Assembly (NCBI RefSeq): GCF_016767715.1
Contig: NZ_CP050145.1
Location: 3,968,001 to 4,032,000 of the forward strand
Direction of reading: 5' to 3'
DNA from: Mycobacteroides chelonae
GTDB lineage: Bacteria; Actinomycetota; Actinomycetes; Mycobacteriales; Mycobacteriaceae
DNA: 64,000 nucleotides
Of the stretch, positions 27,305-36,277 are shown in pieces. The notes beneath the pieces are model-generated. The model worked only from the letters and a program-made list of their open reading frames with translations, searched no databases and was not told the DNA's origin. The first letter of the stretch is position 1, and each line of letters opens with the position of its first letter. The translations under genes and the position numbers were made by a program.

Positions 27305-28675
27305 CTACTTGTCGGCGGGCTCCGCGTCCGTAGATGCATGCCGTCGACGCTCAACGATGAGCAGTGCCCCGGCCAGTAGCGCGATGAGCACGACGATCAG
27401 CCCGACGATATCGGCGAAGACACTCGGATGGGCGAGGCCGTATCCGGTCAGCAGATCCACCTCTGCACGCTGCCGAACGAACTGACCGAGGACTACACCC
27501 AGCGCAGAAGCTGTGACCGCCAGGCCCCCGACCACCGTCAGCTGCACCGGCGAAACCCCATGGAACACCGCGTAGAAAAGGTAGACGGCCAGCGTCGCGA
27601 TACCAGCCCCGGATAGCAGCAAGCCCAGTAACAATCCGCCCTCTGTCGTCGCGGCATCCAGTTCGATGACGGTCGCCACCACTCCGGCCACCAGCAACGC
27701 CACGCCCAGCACCGCGACAAGCGTGCGCTTGCCCGCGTCGATGAGGTACCCGGCGACCGGAGCCAAGACCAGTCCGGAGACGAAGAGGGCGAACGCGGGG
27801 GTATCTGAGGGTGCCTGCTCGCGATCGATCGACCACCACATGGCCGCATGATCGAAGTCGGCGAACCGCACCAGGAAGGTGAGCACGGTGATGGCCAACA
27901 GTGCCGCCAGCACAACCGGACGGGTCAGCACGTCCGCGGCGATCAGTGCCGCCGAGCCCCTGCGCCGCGTCTGCGCGAAGAGCGCACCGAAGGACACCAC
28001 AGCGACGATCGCGAGGATCGCGGCGCGCACCGGCGAGGCTTCGTCGATCAGGAGCCAGGCCAGGGCGGATACCCCCACTAGCCACAGCAGGGCGCCAACG
28101 AGGTCGAAGGTGTCGAAGGTGCCGACGAATTCGCGATGCGGCTGGGTGAGAACCACCACCAGCACCACGACGGTCGCCGCGAGGATCCCGTAGGTGATCG
28201 GGCGCCAGTTCTGCGGCGAGTTGATATCCAAAACCTGACCCGCCAGCATGGCCAACGGATACATGGCCACCCAGAATCCCAAGGACAGACCGCGACCCTG
28301 TCTAGGTGTCGAATGCAGCACGATCAGCATCGAGGCCACCACGGTCAGCCCGGCGCCCAATGCCGAAACCAGCATGACCCAGGCAAGTAGTGTCGCCGAT
28401 CCCGGTATCAACGACCCGGCCGTCGACAGGCCAAGGATCACCAGTCCGGCGGCCAGGAAGGTCGTCGGCCGAATGTGATTTCCCAACCGGGCGAACACAA
28501 GCAATGTCACCACTGCTACCACGTCACCCGCGACGGTCGCCCACTCCACCGTGCCGAGGGCGTCGTCACCCCGGTCCACTCCCCACACCGCCGCCAGACC
28601 ATGGTCCAGCATGGTCACCCGCGCCACCAGTAGCGCGGCGCAAGCGATAAAGACGTGCCGTACGGCCAGATTCAT
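27305..28675 (-). CDS. MFS-like multi-spanning membrane transporter
   Basis: 456 residues with twelve to fourteen predicted membrane segments separated by short loops and a basic C-terminus (RRRHASTD). The overall layout suits a drug/H+ antiporter-type MFS protein, but classical motifs A and C are weak, so substrate and even direction are open. It is likely monocistronic, 203 bases beyond the mkl start on the same strand. Confidence 0.75.
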   Translation of the reverse strand: MNLAVRHVFIACAALLVARVTMLDHGLAAVWGVDRGDDALGTVEWATVAGDVVAVVTLLVFARLGNHIRPTTFLAAGLVILGLSTAGSLIPGSATLLAWVMLVSALGAGLTVVASMLIVLHSTPRQGRGLSLGFWVAMYPLAMLAGQVLDINSPQNWRPITYGILAATVVVLVVVLTQPHREFVGTFDTFDLVGALLWLVGVSALAWLLIDEASPVRAAILAIVAVVSFGALFAQTRRRGSAALIAADVLTRPVVLAALLAITVLTFLVRFADFDHAAMWWSIDREQAPSDTPAFALFVSGLVLAPVAGYLIDAGKRTLVAVLGVALLVAGVVATVIELDAATTEGGLLLGLLLSGAGIATLAVYLFYAVFHGVSPVQLTVVGGLAVTASALGVVLGQFVRQRAEVDLLTGYGLAHPSVFADIVGLIVVLIALLAGALLIVERRRHASTDAEPADK

Positions 28676-28756
28676 GTCACCTTCATTCTCTCGTCTTGAT
28701 CACTCTATGAGCCCCATCCACATTCGTCCTGCGATAGCCGTTATCGCGAGAGCTAT

Positions 28757-29353
28757 CTACGGGCTGGCCGAGTCGGTTCTGCGCCTGCCACGCGCCCAGC
28801 GGATCGCCCGGAAGGCCACCCATCCCAGTGCGACCGCAAGCACCAGCACCACGACAAACGCAAGAATCGGCACTGCCAAAGCGAGGATCGTCAGCACCAG
28901 CGAGGTGCCGTCTTCAGCGGTCGAGACCACTGGATTCCCCACGCCGGCAGTGGTGCCCGTCACAAAGGGGCGTGCGACCGTTCGGCCGGCATGCACACTG
29001 CCGGCGGTGATGGCGCCGAGAATCGCGCCTACCGCCGGTGGCAGATTCGCGGAAAGGCTCGTTTCCGCGGTGAACAGAATGGCTCCCGACGCCGGTGCGA
29101 TAAATGTGCCGATCGCATGCAGGACCGAGTCGAGGGCCGGAATCTTGTCGCCGATGAGGTCGAGCACGAAGATGACCGCAAGGACGATCAGCGCCGGAGT
29201 GGAGGACAGCCAGCCGTACGACTGCCCGAGCTCGATCCACCCGAATCGGTCGGCGGCACCCACCGCGAGCAGCGGCAGCCAAGCGTTCAGTCCGGCGGCA
29301 CCCGAGAGCCCGAACGCCCCGAGGATGGCGCTGATGGCCGAGGTGATCTCCAT
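28757..29353 (-). CDS. DUF4126 family membrane protein
   Basis: 198 residues with five or so hydrophobic segments. The DUF4126 pattern is visible in AILGAFGLSGAAGLNAWLPLLAVG (N-terminus) and in the ALDSVLHAIGTFIAPASGAI segment. It is an integral membrane protein of unknown function. It ends 81 bases upstream of the MFS-like gene and could share its transcript. Confidence 0.8.
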   Translation of the reverse strand: MEITSAISAILGAFGLSGAAGLNAWLPLLAVGAADRFGWIELGQSYGWLSSTPALIVLAVIFVLDLIGDKIPALDSVLHAIGTFIAPASGAILFTAETSLSANLPPAVGAILGAITAGSVHAGRTVARPFVTGTTAGVGNPVVSTAEDGTSLVLTILALAVPILAFVVVLVLAVALGWVAFRAIRWARGRRRTDSASP

Positions 29354-29404
29354 GTCACGAGTGTGACGCGATCGCGCGGTTTCAGCGGCGATTTCCCGAC
29401 GGCG

Positions 29405-29983
29405 TCACGCGCGTGTGTCGAGTTCGACGACGAGTGGTGTCCCGCCCTCGAACCAGGCGCGATGCAGTTCAACAATCTTGCGTCGCGATGGCAAGCCCGT
29501 GCGGTGGAACATGTTTTCGACGTAATCGAAGGGATGTACGACACCACAGAATCGCTCGCGAGCCGCGTCATACACCGGGTCGCCGGGTGCGATCGGCCGA
29601 GCCACCCCGGAGTACGTTCCGTCGGTGAGCCTCAGGCTTACCTGAGGGTTGGCCTGAATATTCTTGACCCACAGGGTGTGCCGACCGGTTATCGCGGCCA
29701 GATATGTCCTATCCCCGTCGCGCACCGCCTTGACATACGTGATGCGCGGACTCCCGGATCTTCTGCCGATGGTCGTCAGTATGCCCACCCCGCGAGGCAC
29801 CCGGATCGCGAACCATGGCCGGTGTATCGCGTGCAGCGCCCCGGCGAAACGCCGGCGCTCTGCCAGCGGGGCTGCCGTGGTGTCCAGTCCCGGTCGCCGC
29901 TCGAACACGTACCGTCCGTCCGTGTAGCGCAACGACTCCGGCAAGGGGCCGTCCACGGTCTTAGCGGGGGTCCCAGTTCCCAT
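29405..29983 (-). CDS. Deazaflavin (F420)-dependent nitroreductase family protein
   Basis: 192 residues from the ATG at 29983. The longer reading frame up to 30259 is only an antisense-frame extension inside the carotenoid oxygenase gene. The split-barrel fold is signalled by VGILTTIGRRSGSPRITYV and by HTLWVKNIQANPQVSL, the Ddn-family F420-binding pattern. These enzymes use reduced F420 to reduce quinones, enones or nitro compounds. The start overlaps the carotenoid oxygenase stop by 23 bases, implying co-translation and possibly action on its product. Confidence 0.8.
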   Translation of the reverse strand: MGTGTPAKTVDGPLPESLRYTDGRYVFERRPGLDTTAAPLAERRRFAGALHAIHRPWFAIRVPRGVGILTTIGRRSGSPRITYVKAVRDGDRTYLAAITGRHTLWVKNIQANPQVSLRLTDGTYSGVARPIAPGDPVYDAARERFCGVVHPFDYVENMFHRTGLPSRRKIVELHRAWFEGGTPLVVELDTRA

Positions 29984-31454
29984 GGAATCCTGCCGGCACT
30001 CGCTGTGGCAGATCGACCGTTGCCGCAAGCTCCAGAGTCTGTGCGTCCAGCACCACGAACTTGCCGTCGGACGTCCCGGCGCTGAGACCGAACCCGACGA
30101 GCACACCATCGTCTTCGGCAGTTCCCGAAGGATTCGGCACAAACGACATCTCACCCACCGCGAGCGAATCAAGCGCAGTCCGGCTGTCGGTACCCGTCTG
30201 GTAATCGAACTTGACCAGGCTGCCGTCCACCTTGCCGTCGGACTCGAATGCCCCGGCAATGCAGGGCAGATATCCGTACCGGTGCTTCTTACCCGTCAGC
30301 TGCTCGTTGATCCGGGGGAACTCGAGATGGCGGTCATCACGACGCTCCATGGTGACGGTGCCCTTGGCCAGGTTGATAACCCAACGGTCAAGCAGTCCGC
30401 GCGCATCGCTGGGGCCGAGTACGTCGGCGGAGAACATGGAGTCGTAACGGACCAGATCGATCACCAGGACTTCCTGGCCGTCACGCATCTCGGAGTATCC
30501 GTTCAGCGGGTGGAACACGTAACACGGCTCGATCTCGAACCAGCGCACATCGGATTTTCCTCCCTCACGCGGCATCACACCAATTCTGGCCGGGTACTTG
30601 GGATTCCACGAGTACGGAATCGAGGGCGACTTCCCCGAGAGTTGACTCGCCTTGGCGGCGATCGGGCCGGGGATCTTGATCTTGCCAATCAGGGATTGCA
30701 TGACCAGCTGGGCGGGCTTGCGCAGAATCGCCGGCATTGGCACCGACTTGGTGATCATCGAGGCGTCCAGGGTGACGGGCAGGTCGTAGAAGACGACGTA
30801 CTTCTCGGTGAGAGTGAAGTCGTGCATCATCGGAGAACCGTGGACCTTGATGTCAACCGTACGGCGGGCCCTGCCCGAGACGTCGATGACTGAATACTGC
30901 ACGGTGTTCCCGCGCGCGAAAGAGTATGAGACGGCATGCATTTCACCCGTATCGGGATCAATTTTCGGGTGGGCGGTGTATCCGCCCGGCAGTGTCCCCT
31001 GGAAATCGCAGGTCCCGACGGTATCCAGCTCCTCGGTGAGCTCGTAGTTGGCGATACCGCCCTCCACCAACGCCAGGGTGCGACCGGCATGACTGAGCGC
31101 ATTGGTGTTGGGTCCGATCAGCGATGTGCCGGCCGAGGTACCGACGGCGACCGCCGCCTCCCCCAATGCCTTGCGCACCGACGCGGTGCGCACCCAGCGA
31201 TTGCGGTACCACTGCGCCTTCCCGTCGCGTAACGACAGGCCGTGCACCATCGCATCGCCGCTGAACAGGTGGTAGGTCGCGGGGTCCACCTCGGCGGCCG
31301 GGTTGGGACCGTTACGCAGGTAGCGCCCATCCAGGTAGTCCGGAATGGTGCCGGTGACTTTCAGGTCGGTACTTGTCACTTCCTGCTGAACCGGCTCCCA
31401 GACTCCGGTCAGATACAAGCTCTCCACGGCGGTGGGCTGGACTGTGGCGGTCAT
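29961..31454 (-). CDS. Carotenoid cleavage oxygenase (Rv0654-like)
   Basis: 497 residues of the RPE65/CCO beta-propeller family. Non-haem Fe(II) is held by four histidines; candidates lie in the KIDPDTG-region HPKID, in MMHDFTLTEKY, in VFHPLNGYSE and in the C-terminal FHGNWDPR. The start YLRNGPNP block is typical. M. tuberculosis Rv0654 cleaves carotenoids and apocarotenals. The gene is divergent from a TetR gene across a short palindrome-rich region and coupled to the F420-type oxidoreductase. Confidence 0.93.
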   Translation of the reverse strand: MTATVQPTAVESLYLTGVWEPVQQEVTSTDLKVTGTIPDYLDGRYLRNGPNPAAEVDPATYHLFSGDAMVHGLSLRDGKAQWYRNRWVRTASVRKALGEAAVAVGTSAGTSLIGPNTNALSHAGRTLALVEGGIANYELTEELDTVGTCDFQGTLPGGYTAHPKIDPDTGEMHAVSYSFARGNTVQYSVIDVSGRARRTVDIKVHGSPMMHDFTLTEKYVVFYDLPVTLDASMITKSVPMPAILRKPAQLVMQSLIGKIKIPGPIAAKASQLSGKSPSIPYSWNPKYPARIGVMPREGGKSDVRWFEIEPCYVFHPLNGYSEMRDGQEVLVIDLVRYDSMFSADVLGPSDARGLLDRWVINLAKGTVTMERRDDRHLEFPRINEQLTGKKHRYGYLPCIAGAFESDGKVDGSLVKFDYQTGTDSRTALDSLAVGEMSFVPNPSGTAEDDGVLVGFGLSAGTSDGKFVVLDAQTLELAATVDLPQRVPAGFHGNWDPR

Positions 31455-31468
31455 CGTGTCCTCCAGGG

Positions 31469-31506
31469 CTGACTGGCTGGCATAACATCGTTATTACGCC
31501 GTTATG
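31469..31506 (+). promoter_or_regulatory. TetR promoter with CATAAC/GTTATG operator
   Basis: CTGACT (31469-31474) and TTATTA (31491-31496) at 16-base spacing form a promoter whose start would fall at about 31504, the ATG, suggesting a leaderless message. CATAAC (31481-31486), GTTAT (31490-31494) and GTTATG (31501-31506) are inverted half-sites that overlap it and also lie 27 bases from the carotenoid oxygenase start. Confidence 0.6.
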
Positions 31507-32259
31507 GTGAATCTACTCCCGTTGTGCGAACATGGCAAGACCATGAGCTCATCCATACCGCGAAACAGTCAGGGAAACGACCGGGCCGGCGCACGCAATC
31601 CCCGGGTCGACCTGGTATCCGCGGCAGTGCAGCTGCTGAACGAGCAGGGCCCCGATGCACTGCAGACGCGGAAGATCGCCGCTGCCGCCGGCACCTCCAC
31701 CATGGCGGTCTACACCTATTTCGGTGGCATGAGCGAGCTCATCGCCGAGGTAGCCGAGGAAGGCCTGCGCCAGTTCGCCGCAGCACAGTCCGACGTGCCC
31801 CAGACCGGCGACCCCATCGCCGATTTCATGGTGACGGGCATGGTCTATCGCCAGTTCGCCATCGACCACCCGCACATGTACCGACTGATGTTCGGCGTCA
31901 CGAGCGCGCACGGCATCAACGCCCCCAGCCGCAACATGTTCAACACCGTGCACCTGACACCCCAGCACTCCAGCGCCACACAGCTCTATCGCAGCGTGCA
32001 GCGCGCCATGGCCGCGGGCCGGATCGACGGCTCACCCGACGACGCCGCGAAGGTCGCCGCGACCGCCGCCAAGTTCTGGACCATCATGCACGGGTTTGTC
32101 ATGCTGGAACTGGCCGGATTCTGGGGCGAAGACGGCGCTGCGGTCGGCCCGGTACTGGGCTCCATGACCACGGATCTGCTGATCGCACTGGGCGATACGC
32201 CCGAACAGCTCAGCAGCTCGGCCGCCAACGCCGCAGCCCGAATCGCCGCGCTGGCCTAG
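31504..32259 (+). CDS. TetR family regulator (Rv0653c-like)
   Basis: 251 residues from the ATG at 31504, which fits a leaderless start; the ATG at 31543 is the alternative but has no ribosome site. The helix-turn-helix includes LQTRKIAAAAGTSTMAVYTYFGGMSEL. The C-terminal domain carries FWTIMHGFVMLELAGF, typical of the WHG-type group. It lies divergently from the carotenoid oxygenase, as Rv0653c does from Rv0654, so repression of that operon is the likely role. Confidence 0.9.
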   Translation: MVNLLPLCEHGKTMSSSIPRNSQGNDRAGARNPRVDLVSAAVQLLNEQGPDALQTRKIAAAAGTSTMAVYTYFGGMSELIAEVAEEGLRQFAAAQSDVPQTGDPIADFMVTGMVYRQFAIDHPHMYRLMFGVTSAHGINAPSRNMFNTVHLTPQHSSATQLYRSVQRAMAAGRIDGSPDDAAKVAATAAKFWTIMHGFVMLELAGFWGEDGAAVGPVLGSMTTDLLIALGDTPEQLSSSAANAAARIAALA

Positions 32260-32266
32260 CGCCGAT

Positions 32267-32563
32267 CTAGAGCGGCGCCCAGGACAATTCGTCGGGATCT
32301 TCGTGGCTAATCGGCACGGTGGTCGGTGCCGGTGCCGACACCGCGGTATCCCGCAGGGCCGCCACCGCACGGACCGCTGTCGCGGTGGGAGCTCGCATAT
32401 CCCGGGCAAGACGCGTTAGCAGTTGCCTGCGCAGCTCGTCATCGGTGGACGTCCGCGTTCGCGGTGTGGGTGCGACCGCCTCGGGCGTGCGACGACGCCG
32501 GGCGCGAAGCACCGCGAGGAGCAGCAGGAAGCAGCTCACGCCGATGAGCAGAGAGACGATCAC
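32267..32563 (-). CDS. Small single-span membrane protein, unknown
   Basis: 98 residues from a GTG. One N-terminal membrane segment (SLLIGVSCFLLLLAVL) is followed by an arginine cluster (RARRRR) and a hydrophilic, probably cytoplasmic tail ending in DPDELSWAPL. I recognise no family. It starts 27 bases beyond the rplL terminator and converges on the TetR gene with a 7-base gap. Coding support comes from the clean membrane-span architecture only. Confidence 0.5.
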   Translation of the reverse strand: MIVSLLIGVSCFLLLLAVLRARRRRTPEAVAPTPRTRTSTDDELRRQLLTRLARDMRAPTATAVRAVAALRDTAVSAPAPTTVPISHEDPDELSWAPL

Positions 32564-32589
32564 GGAATCGAGTGTGCGGGGTGAAAACG

Positions 32590-32632
32590 AAACCGGCCCC
32601 CGGAAGTCCGAAGACTCCCAGGGGCCAGGTTT
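32590..32632 (-). terminator. rplJL terminator
   Basis: AAACC-GGCCCC and GGGGCC-AGGTTT form a long imperfect stem around a 20-base loop, followed on the minus strand by a T-rich stretch (GGTTTCGTTTTC). It lies just past the rplL stop. Confidence 0.8.
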
Positions 32633-32648
32633 CGAAACGTACTGCGAA

Positions 32649-33035
32649 CTACTTGACGGTGATCGTCGCGCCGGCAGCCTCGAGCTTGGCCTTGGCGTCC
32701 TCGGCGGCCTCCTTGGCGACCTTCTCCAGCAGCGGCTTGGGGGCTGCGTCGACCAGGTCCTTGGCTTCCTTCAGACCCAGGCCGGAGACGATCTCGCGCA
32801 CAACCTTGATCACGCCGATCTTCTTGTCGCCGGCGCTCTCCAGGATGACGTCGAACTCGCTCTGCTCCTCGGCAGCCTCGGCGGCCGGGGCAGCGCCACC
32901 GGCAGCGGCGACGGCGACCGGAGCGGCGGCGGTGACCTCGAAGACCTCTTCGAAGGTCTTGACGAACTCGGACAGCTCAAGCAGCGTCAGCTCCTTGAAA
33001 GCATCGATCAGTTCCTCGGTGCTCAGCTTTGCCAT
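32649..33035 (-). CDS. rplL: 50S ribosomal protein L7/L12
   Basis: 128 residues. It is the stalk protein that recruits and activates translational GTPases. The N-terminal dimerisation domain, a flexible Ala/Gly-rich hinge (about 45-58) and a C-terminal domain with [20 protein letters not shown] are all present. It follows rplJ by 64 bases and ends at a strong terminator. Confidence 0.99.
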   Translation of the reverse strand: MAKLSTEELIDAFKELTLLELSEFVKTFEEVFEVTAAAPVAVAAAGGAAPAAEAAEEQSEFDVILESAGDKKIGVIKVVREIVSGLGLKEAKDLVDAAPKPLLEKVAKEAAEDAKAKLEAAGATITVK

Positions 33036-33099
33036 GATGTTGGTTCCTTCCTTGATTTACAACAGGTTTGGTTGGTACTGGCGGATCGAAGGGGCGCTT

Positions 33100-33627
33100 C
33101 TACGCAGCCTCTTCGCTGGCCTTCTTTTCCTGCAGGGCGGCGGCCAGGCGTGCAACCTGGGACGCCGGGGCGTTGAACAGCCCGGCGGCCTTGGCCAGGT
33201 TGCCCTTCATTGCGCCGGCCAGCTTGGCCAGCAGCACCTCGCGCGATTCCAGATCGGCGATGCGCTCAACCTCGGCAACTGACAGGGCGCGGCCATCCAT
33301 GTAGCCGCCCTTGATGATCAGAGCCTTGTTTTCTTTCGCGAAGGTCTTGATGGCCTTCGCAGCGTCCACGGGCTCACCCTTGATGAACGCGATTGCCGTT
33401 GGGCCGCTGAACAGTTCGTCCAGGCCCTCCACACCGGCTTCCGCAGCCGCACGCTTGACCAGCGTGTTCTTGGCGACGGAGTAGGTGGCGGAAGCTCCGA
33501 GGGAGCGACGCAGGGTGCCCAGAGCGGACACCGACAGGCCGCGGTACTCGGTGATCACGGTCGCAGTTGAATCCTTGAACTGCTCGGTGATCTCGGCAAC
33601 GGCGGTGACCTTTTCAGTCTTGGCCAT
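33100..33627 (-). CDS. rplJ: 50S ribosomal protein L10
   Basis: 175 residues from the ATG at 33627, which has GAGGAGG at ideal spacing; an in-frame start five codons earlier (MRRQY) would overlap that ribosome site. L10 anchors L7/L12 to 23S rRNA. The conserved [22 protein letters not shown] segment is at the N-terminus. L10 (with L12) normally represses its own mRNA through the leader annotated upstream. Confidence 0.98.
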   Translation of the reverse strand: MAKTEKVTAVAEITEQFKDSTATVITEYRGLSVSALGTLRRSLGASATYSVAKNTLVKRAAAEAGVEGLDELFSGPTAIAFIKGEPVDAAKAIKTFAKENKALIIKGGYMDGRALSVAEVERIADLESREVLLAKLAGAMKGNLAKAAGLFNAPASQVARLAAALQEKKASEEAA

Positions 33628-33699
33628 GTATTGCCTCCTCATCTCGTTTCGGTCGCTGCACCTGGGACATGACGGCCTGAGATCGAGAAGGAGTCTGAA

Positions 33700-33860
33700 A
33701 TGACGAACGCCCCGACGCAGACAGGTCGGGGCGTGAAAATCCGCGGACTTTTGGTCCGCGAGTCTAAACCTCGTCCTCCTGCGTGGGCCGCCAGGACGTG
33801 TCCTGAACCTTCAACCTCGCGAGAGGTGACCGACGGTCTTCGGTGGAGCTCTGAGAGATT
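33700..33860 (-). ncRNA. L10-type leader of rplJL with attenuator-like hairpin
   Basis: On the minus strand CGCGGAC/GTCCGCG (33742-33760) comes first, then CGCCCCGAC/GTCGGGGCG (33708-33733), followed by TTCGTCATTT. The second hairpin with its T-rich tail looks like an attenuator about 80 bases before rplJ. Position and structure suit the bacterial L10 leader, where L10-L12 binding controls expression. The boundaries are approximate. Confidence 0.6.
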
Positions 33861-33904
33861 ACCGCAGATGGGGGCGATCATCCAAAACGGCGTGGTATCC
33901 AGGA

Positions 33905-34864
33905 ATGGTGCCGTTGTCCTCCGAAGTTCCCACCCGATCAGGCATCGCACGTAACGGCGATATCGAGCTCTTCTACGAAGACCTCGGCAACCCGGGCGAT
34001 CCCGCGGTCATCCTCGTCATGGGTGTAGCGGCGCAGCTCCCGATGTGGCCGGACGGGTTCTGCCAGCGACTCCTCGACCGAGGCTATCGCGTGATCCGCT
34101 TCGATAACCGCGATTGCGGGCTGTCGACGAAGCTGGACGGACACAAGGCGCCGGGATCGGTCCGGCGCCGGGTGGTCCGCTACGCGTTCGGCGTGGGCAG
34201 TGAGGTCCCGTACACGCTCCTCGACATGGCCGAGGACGTCCGTACCCTCATCGACCACCTTGACCTGGACACCGTGCATATAGCGGGTGCCTCGATGGGT
34301 GGGATGATCGTGCAGGTCTTCGCGGGCACCCACCCCGAGCGCGTCAACTCCGTCGGCATCATCTACTCGGCGACTGGCCGCCCATTCTCACGGTTGCCGT
34401 CCTGGGCACTTATCAAGACCGCCATGACGGCCCCCGGTAAGAACGCGACGCCCGAGGAATGGCTCGAGTTCGAGGTGAACACCGGCATCGTCTACAACGG
34501 GCCCGACAACCTGCCCTCCCGCGAGGCACTGCGACAGCGCATCCTGGAACACCGGGCCCGCAGCGACTACAAGGTGGGTACCGTGCGCCAATTCGATGCC
34601 ATCCTCGGCACCGGCAGCCTGCTGCGCTTCACCCGCGCCATCACCGCCCCGACGGTCGTGATCCACGGCCGCAATGACCCGCTGGTGCCGTATCAGAACG
34701 GGCGGGTGGTGGCCAAGAACATCCGGAACTCGCGGTTCGCGCTCATCGAAGGCATGGGCCACGATCTGCCCGAGCCCGTGTGGGAGCCCGTGACCACGGA
34801 GTTGTTGGCAACTTTCGACAGGGGCACCGCCCGCTCGCGGGGCTCTGTGTGCAGGACTGACTAG
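33905..34864 (+). CDS. Alpha/beta-hydrolase, LipG-like paralogue
   Basis: 319 residues. The nucleophile elbow is GASMGGM (about 125-131). The acid is probably in HGRNDPLVP and the histidine in EGMGHDLPEP. The distinctive RFDNRDCGLSTKLDG block is shared with the LipG homologue two genes downstream. It is probably an esterase or lipase of cytosolic or peripheral location. The start is either the ATG at 33905 or the adjacent GTG at 33908; neither has a clear ribosome site, and a -10-like TATCCA at 33896 hints at a leaderless message. Confidence 0.88.
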   Translation: MVPLSSEVPTRSGIARNGDIELFYEDLGNPGDPAVILVMGVAAQLPMWPDGFCQRLLDRGYRVIRFDNRDCGLSTKLDGHKAPGSVRRRVVRYAFGVGSEVPYTLLDMAEDVRTLIDHLDLDTVHIAGASMGGMIVQVFAGTHPERVNSVGIIYSATGRPFSRLPSWALIKTAMTAPGKNATPEEWLEFEVNTGIVYNGPDNLPSREALRQRILEHRARSDYKVGTVRQFDAILGTGSLLRFTRAITAPTVVIHGRNDPLVPYQNGRVVAKNIRNSRFALIEGMGHDLPEPVWEPVTTELLATFDRGTARSRGSVCRTD

Positions 34865-34899
34865 GGCCGCACGGCCATGATGCGGCACACTTGCATTTC

Positions 34900-36276
34900 A
34901 TGACTGCCCAAGAACGTTCCGGCCGGAGCGTAGGTGAAGGCCGTGGACGTCAGGTTGCACCGCTCGGGCGCGTGGCGTTGCTCTCCGAGGCCGCGCGGCT
35001 GGGCACCACAGGCTGGCAGGTCGCCCGCACCGCAGGCCGAGTGCTGGGCAAGATCACCAAGAAGGGCAGCTTCGAGCAGAAGGTCATCGCCGAGCTTCCC
35101 CAGACCTTCTCCGATCTGGGCCCCACGTACGTCAAGCTCGGCCAGATCATCGCGTCCAGTCCGGGCGCGTTCGGCGAGCCGCTGTCCCGTGAATTCCGGG
35201 GGCTGCTCGACCGCGTCCCGCCCGCCGATTCAGCCCAGGTTCGAGAACTCATCATCTCCGAGCTCGGCGATGAACCCGAAAAGCTCTTCGCCAGCTTTGA
35301 CTCCGAGCCGTTCGCATCCGCGTCGATCGCCCAGGTTCATTACGCGACACTGCATTCCGGCGAGGACGTGGTAGTCAAGATCCAACGTCCGGGGATCCGC
35401 CGCCGGGTCGCGGCCGACCTGCAGATCATGAAGCGCGGAGCGGCGCTACTGGAACTAGGCAAGGTGGGCCGGATGCTCTCCGCCCGCGACGTGGTGGACG
35501 ATTTCTCCGGAAACCTTTCCGAGGAACTGGATTTCCTCGCCGAAGGCCAGGCCATGCAGACCTGGGTGGAGCACCTGCACACCTCGTCGCTCGGCAAGAA
35601 CATCCGGGTACCGGACGTGCACTGGCACTACACGACATCCAAGGTGCTCACCATGGAGCGGGTGCACGGCATCCGGATCGACGACGCGCCGGCCATCCGC
35701 AAGGCGGGCTTCGACGGCACCGAGCTGGTGAAGTCGTTGTTGTTCTCGGTGTTCGAATCCGGTCTGCGTCAAGGCTTGTTCCACGGCGACCTGCATGCGG
35801 GAAATCTTCTCGTGGACCACGAGGGCCGGATCGTATTCCTGGACTTCGGCATCGTCGGATTCATCGACCCACGGACCCGCTGGCTGTTGCGCGAGCTGAT
35901 TCACGCGCTACTGGTCAAGAAGGACCATCGCGCCGCGGGCAAAATCGTGGTTCTGCTGGGCGCCGTCGGCAATCCCGGCGACGCCGATAAGGGCACCCAG
36001 GACATGCGGGCCTTCGCCACTCCACTGACCATGAAATCCCTTGGGGACATGTCATATTCGGAGATCGGCAAGCAGCTGTCCGCACTCGCTGAACAATACG
36101 ACGTCAAGCTTCCGCGTGAGCTGGTACTCATCGGCAAGCAATTCCTGTACGTCGAGCGGTACATGAAGCTGCTGGCGCCGCGCTGGCAGATGATGGAAGA
36201 CCCCGAACTCACAGGCTACTTCGGCAACTTCATTGTCGACATCAGCCGTGAGCACAACCGCGAGGGAGACATCTGA
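34900..36276 (+). CDS. ABC1/AarF (UbiB-type) atypical kinase (Rv0647c-like)
   Basis: 458 residues from the ATG at 34900; an in-frame TTG at 34891 is less likely. UbiB-family markers are clear: the KxGQ motif in YVKLGQIIASSPGAFGEPL, the A-rich loop in SASIAQVHYA, the VVKIQRPG lysine strand, the catalytic HGDLHAGN and the metal-binding FLDFGIVG. Members support quinone or lipid metabolism through an atypical ATPase. It is sandwiched between two LipG-like hydrolases, with the downstream one two bases away. Confidence 0.93.
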   Translation: MTAQERSGRSVGEGRGRQVAPLGRVALLSEAARLGTTGWQVARTAGRVLGKITKKGSFEQKVIAELPQTFSDLGPTYVKLGQIIASSPGAFGEPLSREFRGLLDRVPPADSAQVRELIISELGDEPEKLFASFDSEPFASASIAQVHYATLHSGEDVVVKIQRPGIRRRVAADLQIMKRGAALLELGKVGRMLSARDVVDDFSGNLSEELDFLAEGQAMQTWVEHLHTSSLGKNIRVPDVHWHYTTSKVLTMERVHGIRIDDAPAIRKAGFDGTELVKSLLFSVFESGLRQGLFHGDLHAGNLLVDHEGRIVFLDFGIVGFIDPRTRWLLRELIHALLVKKDHRAAGKIVVLLGAVGNPGDADKGTQDMRAFATPLTMKSLGDMSYSEIGKQLSALAEQYDVKLPRELVLIGKQFLYVERYMKLLAPRWQMMEDPELTGYFGNFIVDISREHNREGDI

Positions 36277-36277
36277 G

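Noticed and set aside
29984..30259. N-terminal 92-residue extension of the F420-type reductase
   Set aside because: It lies in the antisense-free alternate frame of the carotenoid oxygenase, has Arg/Ser/Trp-rich artefact composition, and the standard family start is near 29983.
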